A stretch of 64,000 bases of DNA, from contig JAKQJG010000376.1 of the NCBI GenBank assembly GCA_029561305.1, positions 1 to 64,000 on the forward strand, given 5' to 3'. This DNA comes from Bacteroidota bacterium (GTDB lineage Bacteria; Bacteroidota; Bacteroidia; Chitinophagales; Chitinophagaceae). The position numbers and the translations under genes were made by a program. Position 1 is the first letter of the stretch. Each line of letters opens with the position of its first letter. Below the pieces are notes generated by a model. It had not been told where the DNA came from and made no database searches. It saw only the letters and a list, made by a program, of their open reading frames with translations. Shown one piece after another: positions 45,701-54,824 of this stretch.

Positions 45701-46242
45701 TAAACGGCGACGGTTTCCTGAATGCACAAGACAGGACTTTTATTGGCAACCCTACGCCTGATTTTACGTATGGTATTAATGCAAACTTGTCTTATAAAGG
45801 GTTGAATCTTTCTGTTGAAATGGGTGGCGTGTATGGAAACGAAGTGTTTAGAAAGTGGGGTTCACTTGAATCACCTTTCCAAAGAGTAAACTATGCAGCC
45901 GAAAAATTGAACAGGTGGAATGGTCCCGGTACCAGCAACTGGACTCCGATTTTGAGCCAGGCACACAGGATCAATTATAATGGTTCTACCTATAATATTG
46001 AGGATGGAAGCTATTTGAGGATCAGGAACGTACAATTAGGTTATAATTTACCAACATCCGTACTTTCAAAAATTAAAATTAAAAGTGTAAGGGTATTTGC
46101 CAACCTGCAGAACCCCATTACATGGAAGCACAATTTAGGATATACAGCAGAGTTTGGTGGTGATGCCACACAGTTTGGATATGACAGCGGCGGCGGTGCC
46201 ATACCTGCAGTAACAACCTTTGGGCTTAATGTAACGTTTTAA
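42790..46242 (+). CDS. SusC/RagA-family TonB-dependent transporter with N-terminal STN signalling domain
   Basis: 1150 residues from 42790 (MKKAKRMLV); an ATG at 42757 is also in frame. After a signal peptide come an STN domain (about 50-120: LRLQSAELKTALKQIEKKT, RKVSIDANNALVTEVL), a CarboxypepD-reg domain (TRVTGKVTGPDGQGVQSVTV), the plug (VVVIGYGTASKRDLTGSI, ELKDPSS-type segment) and the beta barrel ending LNVTF. It imports oligosaccharides with SusD and TonB. The STN part sends a signal to FecR, so this SusC is both transporter and sensor. Family lengths are 1000-1150. Confidence 0.95.
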   Translation: MKKAKRMLVTKDRTSIYKLLLLMKFTIALLLFASLHVSAKTYSQDRITLRLQSAELKTALKQIEKKTMYRFLYNDDVVSANRKVSIDANNALVTEVLDGMLTETTLTYKVLENNLVVITQKNIVLQETRVTGKVTGPDGQGVQSVTVRIKGSNAATTTAADGTYTISAPDGATLEFSSVGYLSQEVVVGGRTTINITLQIAAKDINEVVVIGYGTASKRDLTGSIAKISGKDIADKPNPNPVASLQGRVAGLSIVNNGTPGQAPDIRIRGTGSIGQSQPLYVVDGIFNDNIDYLNPNDIESIEVLKDPSSLAIFGVRGATGVIAITTKRAKTGQLTINFNSTYGTKKLVNKIDFVDAEQFKTLFAEERANNGVTDPYDYTGLTANTDWIDAVTRTAKFSTSNLSLSSSTEKNKFNLGVGYIMDEGIIRNQKLSKMLLSFADEVKLTKAIKVGITFNTSRQNNPYDATNVLNDARKVIPLVSSGTLPFRIKNPYTPTGSDSIDVNLYSGLDVSLQNNGVVNPLVSLENEWNKVINIEYRNVGSVYADITFLKDFNFRSTFYADVSNVNRRRYRPLYSSYDPRTKLPQVVNNTTTIEENDDSYKKFQQDYILNYKKSFGDHGLTLTGGFTTYYSGVFKRTGRASQFNPNLPTSLPIPDDPRLWYLSNGFNDPTTQLASSEQYENTTASFLARALYNYKGKYFLNASFRDDGSSRILGVNQHQKFWAVGAAWEISKESFFQGQDVINYLKLKGSIGVLGNQSAYADNNPGLPLNYPFYPQLNIIQAPFQGDSRDIIVINNAATPRYAPSPDLKWETVSAKEIGIELDAFKRKLHFEANYFSRVTNDLMTYISRGSLGLQDLLVNGGSLSNKGVELTANWNQSVSRDFNFSVGGNITFLKNKVIDLSDELPTKFISRASENNGSAESRSTPGQPIGSFFGYVVDGIWQSNTEILRSTIIHQLDEIKPGDLRFKDINGDGFLNAQDRTFIGNPTPDFTYGINANLSYKGLNLSVEMGGVYGNEVFRKWGSLESPFQRVNYAAEKLNRWNGPGTSNWTPILSQAHRINYNGSTYNIEDGSYLRIRNVQLGYNLPTSVLSKIKIKSVRVFANLQNPITWKHNLGYTAEFGGDATQFGYDSGGGAIPAVTTFGLNVTF

Positions 46243-46256
46243 TAAAATAAAATTTA

Positions 46257-47834
46257 ATGAACATGAAAAAAAATAGATTGATTTGGGGGTTAATGATTAC
46301 GTTACCTCTTGTTATAGGTGGTTTGGGATGTAAAAAGTTTTTGGATAGAAAGCCATTGACATCCACACTGGACGATTTGAACCAGGGAAAAGTTGAAGCA
46401 TCTGTTTTTGGTCTGTATAGTATTTTAAGAGACTATGGCGGATTTTCTTCTTTGCCATGGGTTGACTTTCAAAGTATAAGGGATGATGATGCTCAAAAAG
46501 GAAGCGATGAAAATGATGGCCGCGAAATTGTTGCTGAATTTGAAACATTTCAGTATTCAAAAGACGACTGGGCACCAAACACTTACTGGAATGATCACTA
46601 CTTCCTGGCAAACCAGGCTACAAACGCAATTGCATACGCTGAAGGCGCTACCGATCCGGCAACCCTCCGTAATATAGGCGAAGCAAGCTTTTTCAGGGCG
46701 TATTGTTATTTTGAATTGGTAAAAACATACGGTGAGATACCTATCATCAGGAACCAGATTGTGAAGACTGCTGATGCAATACAGCCAAAATCCACTATTG
46801 ATGAAGTGTATGCTTTTATCGATGAGGATTTAGAGCGTGCAGCGCAATATTTGCCACTTAGCTCAACTGAGTATGGTTCAAATTTTGTTGGACGTTTAAC
46901 AAAAGGTGCCGCTAACACCATGTGGGCTCAAACACATTTATTCAGAGGCAACTGGGCAAGGGTAACAGCCCTTTGTAATGAGGTAATTGCTTCGGGTCAG
47001 TATTCGCTGCCGGAATTTTCTAAAATATGGGAAGATGGAATAAATTATGCTGGTAAAAACGGGCCTGAGTCAATTTGGGAAATGCAGGCTTACTGCGGAC
47101 CCAACGCAGCTACAGGTGGTGCAATCAACTACTGGTCTTATTGGGGTACCTGCCAAGGTGTACGTCAAGGGGGTACAACCATTGAATGGAACCTCGGATG
47201 GGGCTGGAATACACCTACTGATAAATTAGAATCACAATGGCCTGAGTCTGATCCAAGGAAGAGAAAAACAATCCTGTATTCCGGCCAGTTTGATGGAGGG
47301 CCGGCCCAAGGTGGATTTGGCGCAACATTGCCTGCTTATACTAACCCCAGCGGTACAGGTGGATTTTCTCAGAAGTACTGGAATAAAAAAGTATATTCTG
47401 ACCCCGCAATGAGAGCTTACACAGGTTATATTGATGGTAATGGTGGTGCTTATTGGATAAACCACAGGATATTACGCTATGCGGATGTATATTTAATGCT
47501 GGCCGAGGCCTCAAACGAATTAGGAGATGGAGCCACTGCTGCTGCAAGCCTGGAAAAAGTAAGAGACAGGGCGAGTGGATTTTTAGGAGCTGGTCGTACT
47601 GTTGTACCATATATACCTTTTACTACTCAGGAAGCAATGCGTACAGCGATAAAGAATGAAAGAAGATGGGAATTTGCAATGGAAGGATACCGTTTTTATG
47701 ATTTGGTTCGTTGGGGAGATGCACAGAACGAGCTTGGCTCACTGGGTTATACGCCAAGGTGCAAGTATTATCCAATTCCACAAAAGGCAATTGACGTTTC
47801 TAATGGAGTGTTAGTTCAGAATCCAGAATGGTAA
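46257..47834 (+). CDS. SusD/RagB-family surface glycan-binding lipoprotein
   Basis: 525 residues. Lipoprotein signal (LGCKKFLDRKPL, Cys25 with Lys/Asp behind it, typical for surface export in Bacteroidota). Tetratricopeptide-like helical body: LRNIGEASFFRAYCYFELVKTYGEIPI is the SusD signature, and the end carries NERRWEFAMEGYRFYDLVRWG. It forms the lid of the SusC barrel and binds the imported glycan. It starts 14 bp after susC; a second ATG at 46263 is possible. Confidence 0.95.
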   Translation: MNMKKNRLIWGLMITLPLVIGGLGCKKFLDRKPLTSTLDDLNQGKVEASVFGLYSILRDYGGFSSLPWVDFQSIRDDDAQKGSDENDGREIVAEFETFQYSKDDWAPNTYWNDHYFLANQATNAIAYAEGATDPATLRNIGEASFFRAYCYFELVKTYGEIPIIRNQIVKTADAIQPKSTIDEVYAFIDEDLERAAQYLPLSSTEYGSNFVGRLTKGAANTMWAQTHLFRGNWARVTALCNEVIASGQYSLPEFSKIWEDGINYAGKNGPESIWEMQAYCGPNAATGGAINYWSYWGTCQGVRQGGTTIEWNLGWGWNTPTDKLESQWPESDPRKRKTILYSGQFDGGPAQGGFGATLPAYTNPSGTGGFSQKYWNKKVYSDPAMRAYTGYIDGNGGAYWINHRILRYADVYLMLAEASNELGDGATAAASLEKVRDRASGFLGAGRTVVPYIPFTTQEAMRTAIKNERRWEFAMEGYRFYDLVRWGDAQNELGSLGYTPRCKYYPIPQKAIDVSNGVLVQNPEW

Positions 47835-47864
47835 ACCATTTTTAAAAAAATTAAAATAGTATTT

Positions 47865-48704
47865 ATGAAAAAAATCAATAAAATGAAAATGGGTGCAGCT
47901 ACGGTTTTTGTTGCGCTTATTTCATTCTCCGGTTGTCAAAAAATGACCCGGCCTGCGTTGGGAGATTATACCAGCGATGTTCCGGTAGAAATAACAACAC
48001 CTTTAAGATTTTTTGTACCATTTGAAGGTACTGATCCGGTTTCCAGGTTTAATATGGCAGATGATATTTCGAAAAATCCTGCTTTCGTAACCAGTTTAAC
48101 TACAGTTGATGGCGGTGTTTCAGGTAAGGCGCTACAAGGTGCTGATGGGGCAGCTGTAAAATACCTTAATGCAAATGATATAAAGAGCGCTACCAGCTTA
48201 ACAATTGCATTTTGGGTAAAACGTGCTTTGAACAGCCGTACAGAATTTTACTTTGGACTTACAGGCGATTCTAAAGATTATTGGGCTGAAAGTGCCATGT
48301 TTATGCTGGTTGAACGCGGATCGTTGACCGCAGCCACCGTAAAGTTATATTTGGACGATAAATGGTTTGAATTCCCTGATGGAAACCAGATGAATGCTCC
48401 TTTATTGGATGGAAACTGGCATCATATGACCATTGTTTATAACGAAGCTACTTCGCTTATGAAATGGTATTTTGACGGTGCACCAATAGCTGCTCCTGCA
48501 AGCGCCACTACCCAGTTAACGGGGCCATTGCGTCTTAAGAGTGCAGGCGCCATGATTTTAGGAGGCTTTAATAAACATGCTGGAATGAGCGGACTGCAGG
48601 ATTCCTGGATAAGTTCTTTTGCAGGTAATATGGACCAGTTTAGAATGTACAATACTGCACTTACAGACAGTGAAGTGCTGGCACTGTACAATAGCAGGCA
48701 ATAA
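47865..48704 (+). CDS. LamG-domain lipoprotein, predicted surface glycan-binding protein
   Basis: 279 residues. Signal and lipobox FSGCQKM (Cys24), a short linker, then a concanavalin A/LamG fold (about 65-275): KSATSLTIAFWVKR, LDGNWHHMTIVYNEATSLMKWYFDG, GNMDQFRMYNTALTDSEV. The third gene of the SusCD operon is usually a surface glycan-binding protein, and this fits. No catalytic residues for a glucanase (no ExDxxE motif) are seen. Confidence 0.85.
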   Translation: MKKINKMKMGAATVFVALISFSGCQKMTRPALGDYTSDVPVEITTPLRFFVPFEGTDPVSRFNMADDISKNPAFVTSLTTVDGGVSGKALQGADGAAVKYLNANDIKSATSLTIAFWVKRALNSRTEFYFGLTGDSKDYWAESAMFMLVERGSLTAATVKLYLDDKWFEFPDGNQMNAPLLDGNWHHMTIVYNEATSLMKWYFDGAPIAAPASATTQLTGPLRLKSAGAMILGGFNKHAGMSGLQDSWISSFAGNMDQFRMYNTALTDSEVLALYNSRQ

Positions 48705-48720
48705 TTAATTTACTATGATA

Positions 48721-48759
48721 TTTAAAAAGGGCTAACAGTTTTGTTTAGCCCTTTTTAAA
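48721..48759 (+). terminator. Strong terminator after the SusC-SusD-LamG operon
   Basis: A perfect 15-bp inverted repeat (TTTAAAAAGGGCTAA / TTAGCCCTTTTTAAA) with a 9-base loop. It separates the uptake operon from the downstream cytochrome-enzyme operon. Confidence 0.9.
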
Positions 48760-48799
48760 TTATTTTGGTATCATTTAAAGTTAAAATGTTGAATCCATT

Positions 48800-50047
48800 G
48801 TGCAAAAGAGAGTACATTTTAATTGGTTTGTAGTGACGGTTGTTATTGTTTTAGGCATTACTGCATTCACCAGGTGTATGGACCGGGGAGCAAAACAAAC
48901 AGAAGGCAACGCAGCATTACAAGCATACGAAGAATTTGCAGGCTCAAACAAATGTGTTTCCTGCCATACCGATATTTATAACAAGCATATTCAAACTGCA
49001 CATTACCAAACTTCAGCGCCTGCTACTCATAGCAACATAGCGGGAAGTTTTGATAACGATAAAAATAGCATTACCTATCCCAATGGAAGCGTTATCAAAA
49101 TGGAAGAAAAAGACGGCAAATTTTACCAGGTTGCCTATATGAACGGGGTTGAAGCGAAAAGACAGCCAATGGATATCGTTATAGGTTCTGGTAAAAAAGG
49201 GCAGAGTTATGCAAGCTGGAACCAGGTTAACCTCGTTCAGCTTCCTGTTACCTATTTTACACAGGCACAACAGTGGTGTAACAGTCCTGGATATCCTAAT
49301 AAAATTGCTTTTAACAGGCCCATTACTTCGAGGTGTTTGGAATGCCATACAACGTATGCAGGTGAAATCATTGAAAAAGCATCGTCGAAGGCAGAAGGGT
49401 TTAAAGAAAGTGAAATTATTTACGGGGTTACCTGTGAAAAATGTCACGGCCCCGGAGCAAAACATGTGGACTACCAGGCAAAAAACCCTGCTGATACAAC
49501 GGGCAGGTTTATTTTAAATCCCAGGTCATTTACAAGAGATCAAAGCTTGGATCTATGCGCCCTTTGCCACGGAGGCAAACTTGAAAAAACCAAGCCATCG
49601 TTTAGTTATACAGCAGGTGAAAAACTATCCGCTTATTTTAATTGGGATACCACCGCTAAAGTTGCAGGCAGTATTGATGTGCATGGAAACCAGCTGGGTC
49701 TGCTAAAATCAAGCAGTTGTTTTTTGCAAAGCGCAACGCTCACCTGCAACAATTGTCACAGCCTGCATGAAAATAATGACCTGTTCACCTACTCACAAAA
49801 ATGCATGGACTGTCACAGTACAGAGCATGGAAATTTTTGTACAGAAAAAAGTGTATCGTTAGAAAAGAAGAAAAATAACTGTATTGACTGTCATATGCCA
49901 AAGCAGGCTTCCAGGTCAATTGCCGTTATTTTGCCAGGTCAGAATTTCATAACACCTACATTTATACGAACACACCATATTGCAAAATATGTTGAAGACA
50001 CAAAAAAATTTATAGAAGGCATAGAAAACAAAAAAAACAGGAAGTAA
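48800..50047 (+). CDS. Seven-heme cytochrome c, membrane-anchored or lipoprotein
   Basis: 415 residues from a GTG at 48800; no in-frame ATG is better placed. A hydrophobic segment (about 8-24) ends in FTRC, a possible lipobox. Seven CxxCH heme sites follow: CVSCH, CLECH, CEKCH, CALCH, CNNCH, CMDCH and CIDCH, spread over residues about 52-365. It resembles the cytochrome c-554 type of multiheme proteins. A redox protein inside a glycan locus is unusual. The stop overlaps the start of the next gene (TAATG), so the two are translated together. Confidence 0.85.
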   Translation: MQKRVHFNWFVVTVVIVLGITAFTRCMDRGAKQTEGNAALQAYEEFAGSNKCVSCHTDIYNKHIQTAHYQTSAPATHSNIAGSFDNDKNSITYPNGSVIKMEEKDGKFYQVAYMNGVEAKRQPMDIVIGSGKKGQSYASWNQVNLVQLPVTYFTQAQQWCNSPGYPNKIAFNRPITSRCLECHTTYAGEIIEKASSKAEGFKESEIIYGVTCEKCHGPGAKHVDYQAKNPADTTGRFILNPRSFTRDQSLDLCALCHGGKLEKTKPSFSYTAGEKLSAYFNWDTTAKVAGSIDVHGNQLGLLKSSSCFLQSATLTCNNCHSLHENNDLFTYSQKCMDCHSTEHGNFCTEKSVSLEKKKNNCIDCHMPKQASRSIAVILPGQNFITPTFIRTHHIAKYVEDTKKFIEGIENKKNRK

Positions 50048-53000
50048 TGCAAGCAGTATTTATGGTTAAACGGGTTACGCTGAATAGATTTTACTATATG
50101 TTGCCGGTTGTATGCTGGCTGTTTTTTGGCTGCAATAAACAAGAGTCTTTGTTTTCCAGTCTTCCGGCTTCTTCCACTAACATCGATTTTGTTAATAAAC
50201 TGGAAAAGCACAAAGGACTGAGTATTCTTTACTATTTATACTACTATAATGGTGGTGGTGTATCTACGGGAGATATAAATAATGATGGCTTGCCGGATGT
50301 TTACTTTACAGCTAATAATAAAGGGGGCAATAAATTATATCTAAATAAGGGCAATTTTGTATTTGAAGATATTACCGGTAAAGCAGGCGTAGCCGGCACT
50401 GCTGACTGGTGTACAGGTACTGTTATGGCTGATGTTAATGGGGATGGCTTATTGGATATTTATGTATCTACGGTAAGCAATAAATATGGTTTAAAAGGCC
50501 ATAATGAGCTTTTTATAAATAATGGCAATGCTACTTTTACAGAAAGGTCTAAAGAGTTTGGGCTCGACTTATCCTGTTTTACAACACAAACTGCTTTCTT
50601 CGATTACGATCACGACGGAGACCTGGACTGCTATGTGCTGAATCAATCTCACCATCCGCATGCAAACATTGTTGATACAGCTAACCGGCGTGGTTATGAT
50701 ACACTGTCAGGCGACAGACTTTATAGAAACGATTTAAATGCGGGAGCAAAAAAATTCGTTGATGTTTCGGCATCAGCGGGTATTTATCAAAGCAATCTTG
50801 GTTATGGCCTTGGGATTGCCGTTACCGATTTTAATAATGACGGATGGGACGATATATATGTGGGTAACGACTTTCATGAAAATGATTATTATTATCTGAA
50901 TAATGGCAACGGTACATTTACAGAAAGTGGTGCTAAGCATTTTAACCATTACAGCAGGTTCAGCATGGGGAACGACGCGGCAGATTACAATAACGATGGA
51001 CAACCGGACATCATTACAGTGGACATGCTGCCCCCGGATGAAAAAGTGCTTAAAACGTATGGCAGCGATGAGAATGCCGATATCTATAAAGTAAAACTTC
51101 AACTAAATGGATACCAGCACCAGTCATCAAAAAATTGTTTGCAAAGAAACAATGGCAGCGGGGTTAGTTTCAGTGAAATAAGCTTATTAAATGGCGTTTC
51201 CGCAACAGACTGGAGCTGGTGCCCCTTGTTTGCCGATTTTGATAATGATGGCAATAAGGACTTGCTTATTACAAATGGTATTGTTAAACGGCCCGTTGAC
51301 CTGGATTATGTGAAGTTTGTTTCCGACCTGAAATTAAAGGGCTTCGATAAAACAGATGCTCATGATGAGGAAGCAATTAATGCAATGCCGGATGGAGCTT
51401 CGCATCCTTTCCTGTTTAAAGGGGATGGAAAAACAGCATTCACTGATGTGAGCGAATTATGGGGAACTGGAAAAATGAAGGGATATTTTAACGGCGCTTC
51501 CGTAGCCGATTTAGACAATGATGGTGACCTTGATATTGTGATGAACTGTATCAGCTCCCCGGCAGTTATACTGAAAAATAACACGGCTAATAAGGGACAT
51601 ATTACCATTAGTTGCAAAAGTGCAAGTCTGAATACAAGAGGCATAGGAAGTAAAGTGTATACTTTTCAACAAAATAAGATCCAGTATCAACAGCTGATGT
51701 CTGCCAGAGGTTTTGAGTCATCATCTGAACCCCGCTTGCATTTTGGAATTGACAGTTCAGCAACTATTGACAGTATACTGATCGTTTGGCCAAGTCAAAA
51801 ATACCAGGTAGTAAAAAGTATTGCGGTTAATAAAGAGCTGGTGCTTGATGAAAAAAACGCACAGGGCATTTTTATTTACAATGAATTTTTTCCGCCAGCT
51901 AAAACAAATTTTGAGAACATAACCAAACAGGCCAGCGCAAACTGGCAGCACATAGAAAATGATTTTGTTGATTTCAATATGCAGTACCTCATCCCTCATA
52001 TGCAATCAACCAGGGGACCCAGGATTGCTGTTACGGATGTTAACAATGACGGCCTGGACGATTTTTATGTTTGCGGCGCAAAGGGACAGCCAGGGGCATT
52101 GATGCAGCAACAAAAAAATGGAACGTTTACCAGTACGAATATTGACTTGCTCAACCGCTTTGCAGTATGCGAAGATACAGATGCAGAATTTTTTGATGCG
52201 GATGGTGATGGCGACAAGGATCTTTGGGTAGTAAGTGGCGGCAATGAAATGCCGGTAAGTGCAGTTGCAAATACTGACCGTTTATATATGAATGATGGCA
52301 AAGGTAATTTCACCAGTGCCTTAAACATGATTCCAAACCTTCATGAAAATAAATCATGTGTTACAGTGGCAGACATTGACAAAGATGGTGATATGGATGT
52401 CTTTGTTGGATTTTTGTCAGATCCTCAAAAGTATGGGATACCCCAGAACTCCTACCTGTTTTTAAACAATGGGAAAGGAAAATTTGAAATTGCAAGTGTT
52501 AAGGTGATGAATTTGCTGAACCTCGGACTGGTGACTTCTGCTTCTTTTGCCGATATCAACAATGACAGCTGGCCCGATCTGATAGTTGCTGGCGAATGGA
52601 TGCCAGTGAAGATTTTCATTAACAATAAAGGAGCATTCACAGAAAAAAGTATACCCCAGTCATCAGGGCTATGGCAATGTCTCTATCCAACAGACATTAA
52701 CAAAGACGGGCACATAGATTTTTTAGCGGGAAACTGGGGACACAACAATAAATTCTATTCAGGTAAAAACGGGCCCACCAAATTATACCTCAAAGATTTT
52801 GACAACAATGGCGCTTTTGAGCAAATTGTAACTTACAGTATCGATAATAAGGATTATACTTTTTTAGCAAAGGATGAACTGGAACGTGCGCTGCCGGTAT
52901 TAAAAAAGGCCTATTTAAGTTACGGTGAAGTTGCAGGCGAAACTGTACAATATATGTTTTATGATCTTTTTAAAAACTACACCGAATTAAAGGCAGAAAA

Positions 53001-53352
53001 TTTAGGCTCCAGCTGCTTTATTAATAATGGCAAGGGAGACTTTACAAGAATAGATTTGCCTAAAGAGCTTCAAATGGCCCCTGTTTTTTCTTTTACAGCA
53101 ATACCGGACAATGGTTATATGGCTGTTGGAAATTTTTACGGTGTAATACCTTATGAAGGAAGATACGACGCTATGTACCCCACTCAATTTTCATTTGATA
53201 AACAGAGTGGCAATTTTAAGTACAGTTCAATGATGCCCGAAGTTAATGGAGAGTTCAGGGATATACAATGGCTGAATAATGCAGCGGGTTATAGCACTAT
53301 TGTGCTATCAAGGAACAGCGACAGTTTATTATTTTTTAAACATATAAAATGA
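50047..53352 (+). CDS. FG-GAP/VCBS repeat lipoprotein with ASPIC/UnbV domain (CRTAC1-like)
   Basis: 1101 residues. Lipoprotein signal (LFFGCNKQ). Twelve Asp-rich calcium loops of the D-x-N-x-DG-x-x-D type (DINNDGLPD, DVNGDGLLD, DYDHDGDLD, DFNNDGWDD and so on) mark FG-GAP blades of one or two beta propellers. Between them, about 530-605, lies an ASPIC/UnbV domain (RGIGSKVYTFQQNKIQYQQL, RLHFGIDSSATIDSILIVWPS). Function unknown; likely on the outer surface. Coupled to the seven-heme cytochrome upstream (1-bp overlap) and to the GH30 gene downstream (4-bp overlap). Confidence 0.9.
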   Translation: MQAVFMVKRVTLNRFYYMLPVVCWLFFGCNKQESLFSSLPASSTNIDFVNKLEKHKGLSILYYLYYYNGGGVSTGDINNDGLPDVYFTANNKGGNKLYLNKGNFVFEDITGKAGVAGTADWCTGTVMADVNGDGLLDIYVSTVSNKYGLKGHNELFINNGNATFTERSKEFGLDLSCFTTQTAFFDYDHDGDLDCYVLNQSHHPHANIVDTANRRGYDTLSGDRLYRNDLNAGAKKFVDVSASAGIYQSNLGYGLGIAVTDFNNDGWDDIYVGNDFHENDYYYLNNGNGTFTESGAKHFNHYSRFSMGNDAADYNNDGQPDIITVDMLPPDEKVLKTYGSDENADIYKVKLQLNGYQHQSSKNCLQRNNGSGVSFSEISLLNGVSATDWSWCPLFADFDNDGNKDLLITNGIVKRPVDLDYVKFVSDLKLKGFDKTDAHDEEAINAMPDGASHPFLFKGDGKTAFTDVSELWGTGKMKGYFNGASVADLDNDGDLDIVMNCISSPAVILKNNTANKGHITISCKSASLNTRGIGSKVYTFQQNKIQYQQLMSARGFESSSEPRLHFGIDSSATIDSILIVWPSQKYQVVKSIAVNKELVLDEKNAQGIFIYNEFFPPAKTNFENITKQASANWQHIENDFVDFNMQYLIPHMQSTRGPRIAVTDVNNDGLDDFYVCGAKGQPGALMQQQKNGTFTSTNIDLLNRFAVCEDTDAEFFDADGDGDKDLWVVSGGNEMPVSAVANTDRLYMNDGKGNFTSALNMIPNLHENKSCVTVADIDKDGDMDVFVGFLSDPQKYGIPQNSYLFLNNGKGKFEIASVKVMNLLNLGLVTSASFADINNDSWPDLIVAGEWMPVKIFINNKGAFTEKSIPQSSGLWQCLYPTDINKDGHIDFLAGNWGHNNKFYSGKNGPTKLYLKDFDNNGAFEQIVTYSIDNKDYTFLAKDELERALPVLKKAYLSYGEVAGETVQYMFYDLFKNYTELKAENLGSSCFINNGKGDFTRIDLPKELQMAPVFSFTAIPDNGYMAVGNFYGVIPYEGRYDAMYPTQFSFDKQSGNFKYSSMMPEVNGEFRDIQWLNNAAGYSTIVLSRNSDSLLFFKHIK

Positions 53353-54803
53353 CTATGAAAACATTTTTCAGCAGCAGGCAGTTAGCTCTGTTATTATGCA
53401 CCCTTTTTTTATTTGCCGACTGCACAAAAAAAGCCGACCCGGTGCAGCCACCCGTACCCACACCTGGCACTCCCACCGGAAAAGCCGATCACTGGTTAAC
53501 TACCGGCAGCCGTTCTGTTTTGCTGGGCAAACAAACAGCTCTTTCTTTTTATTCAACTTCAGCCAGAACAAACATTATTTCTGTTGACAGTGCAATAAAA
53601 TATCAAACGGTGGACGGCTTTGGTTATACACTCACTGGCGGAAGTGCTTCTTTAATCAACAACTTGCCACCTGCAACAAAAAGCGATTTGCTGCAGGAAT
53701 TATTCAGCAATGCTGAGAACGCCATTGCCATCAATTATTTAAGAGTTAGTATCGGTGCTTCTGATTTAAGTGCTTCCGTTTTTAGCTATGACGATCTGCA
53801 ACCAGGCAATACAGATATAAACCTCGACAGTTTTAATTTATCAAAAGACACTGTTGATGTTATTCCATTATTAAAGCAAATCCTGGCCATCAACCCAAAT
53901 ATAAAAATTCTCGGTTCGCCATGGAGCCCACCCGTTTGGATGAAAAATAACAATAGTAGCGTTGGTGGTAGTTTGCTGCCACAATACTACGCTGTATATG
54001 CAAACTATTTTGTGAAATATATACAGGCTATGAAAGCAAATGGAATAACCATTGATGCGGTAACCATTCAAAACGAGCCCCAGCATGGAGGCAATAACCC
54101 GAGCCTGGTAATGTCTTCAACAGAGCAGGCGGATTTTATAAAGAACCATTTAGGTCCTGCTTTTCAGTCGGCAGCCATCAATACAAAAATCATTATATGG
54201 GATCATAACTGCGATAATCCGCAGTATCCTTTAAACATTTTAAATGATGCCGCTGCCCGGGCTTTTGTGGATGGATCTGCTTTTCATCTGTATGCCGGCG
54301 ATATCAGTGCGCTCTCTGCTGTGCATAATGCATACCCCGACAAAAATGTTTATTTTACTGAACAGTGGACAAGTGCAACCGGTGGTTTTGATGGAGATCT
54401 AAAATGGCATTTAAAAAATGTGATCATTGGGAGTATGAGAAACTGGAGCAAAGTGGCGCTTGAATGGAACCTTGCAAATGATCCAACTTTCGGACCGCAT
54501 ACTGTTGGCGGATGTACAGAATGTAAAGGCGCATTAACAGTGTCGGCTTTTTCTTACACAAAAAATGTGAGCTACTATATTATAGCGCATGCATCAAAGT
54601 TTGTACCGGCCGGTTCGGTAAGGGTAAGTAGCTCTACGGTAAATAATTTAAGTAATGTGGCCTTTGTAACGCCGTCTGGAAAAAAAGTTTTGATAGTGCT
54701 GAATGAAGGAAGTACAGATGCAATATTTACCATTTCATATAAAGGAAACTTTGCTGATGCAACACTTGCAGCAGGCGCTGTTGCCACCTATGTATGGAAT
54801 TAA
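53349..54803 (+). CDS. Glycoside hydrolase family 30 lipoprotein, first copy
   Basis: 484 residues, start ATGA overlapping the previous stop. Lipobox LFADC (Cys about 26), Pro-rich linker, then a (beta/alpha)8 barrel with SPWSPPVWMKNNNS, the acid/base TIQNEPQHGG (about 240) and the nucleophile YFTEQW (about 337), then a beta domain to the end. GH30 retaining enzymes cleave beta-glucosidic or beta-1,6-glucan links; the subfamily cannot be read reliably by eye. A lipid anchor suggests surface attack on the polymer. Confidence 0.92.
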   Translation: MTMKTFFSSRQLALLLCTLFLFADCTKKADPVQPPVPTPGTPTGKADHWLTTGSRSVLLGKQTALSFYSTSARTNIISVDSAIKYQTVDGFGYTLTGGSASLINNLPPATKSDLLQELFSNAENAIAINYLRVSIGASDLSASVFSYDDLQPGNTDINLDSFNLSKDTVDVIPLLKQILAINPNIKILGSPWSPPVWMKNNNSSVGGSLLPQYYAVYANYFVKYIQAMKANGITIDAVTIQNEPQHGGNNPSLVMSSTEQADFIKNHLGPAFQSAAINTKIIIWDHNCDNPQYPLNILNDAAARAFVDGSAFHLYAGDISALSAVHNAYPDKNVYFTEQWTSATGGFDGDLKWHLKNVIIGSMRNWSKVALEWNLANDPTFGPHTVGGCTECKGALTVSAFSYTKNVSYYIIAHASKFVPAGSVRVSSSTVNNLSNVAFVTPSGKKVLIVLNEGSTDAIFTISYKGNFADATLAAGAVATYVWN

Positions 54804-54824
54804 AAAAAAATTAAATCTACTGAT

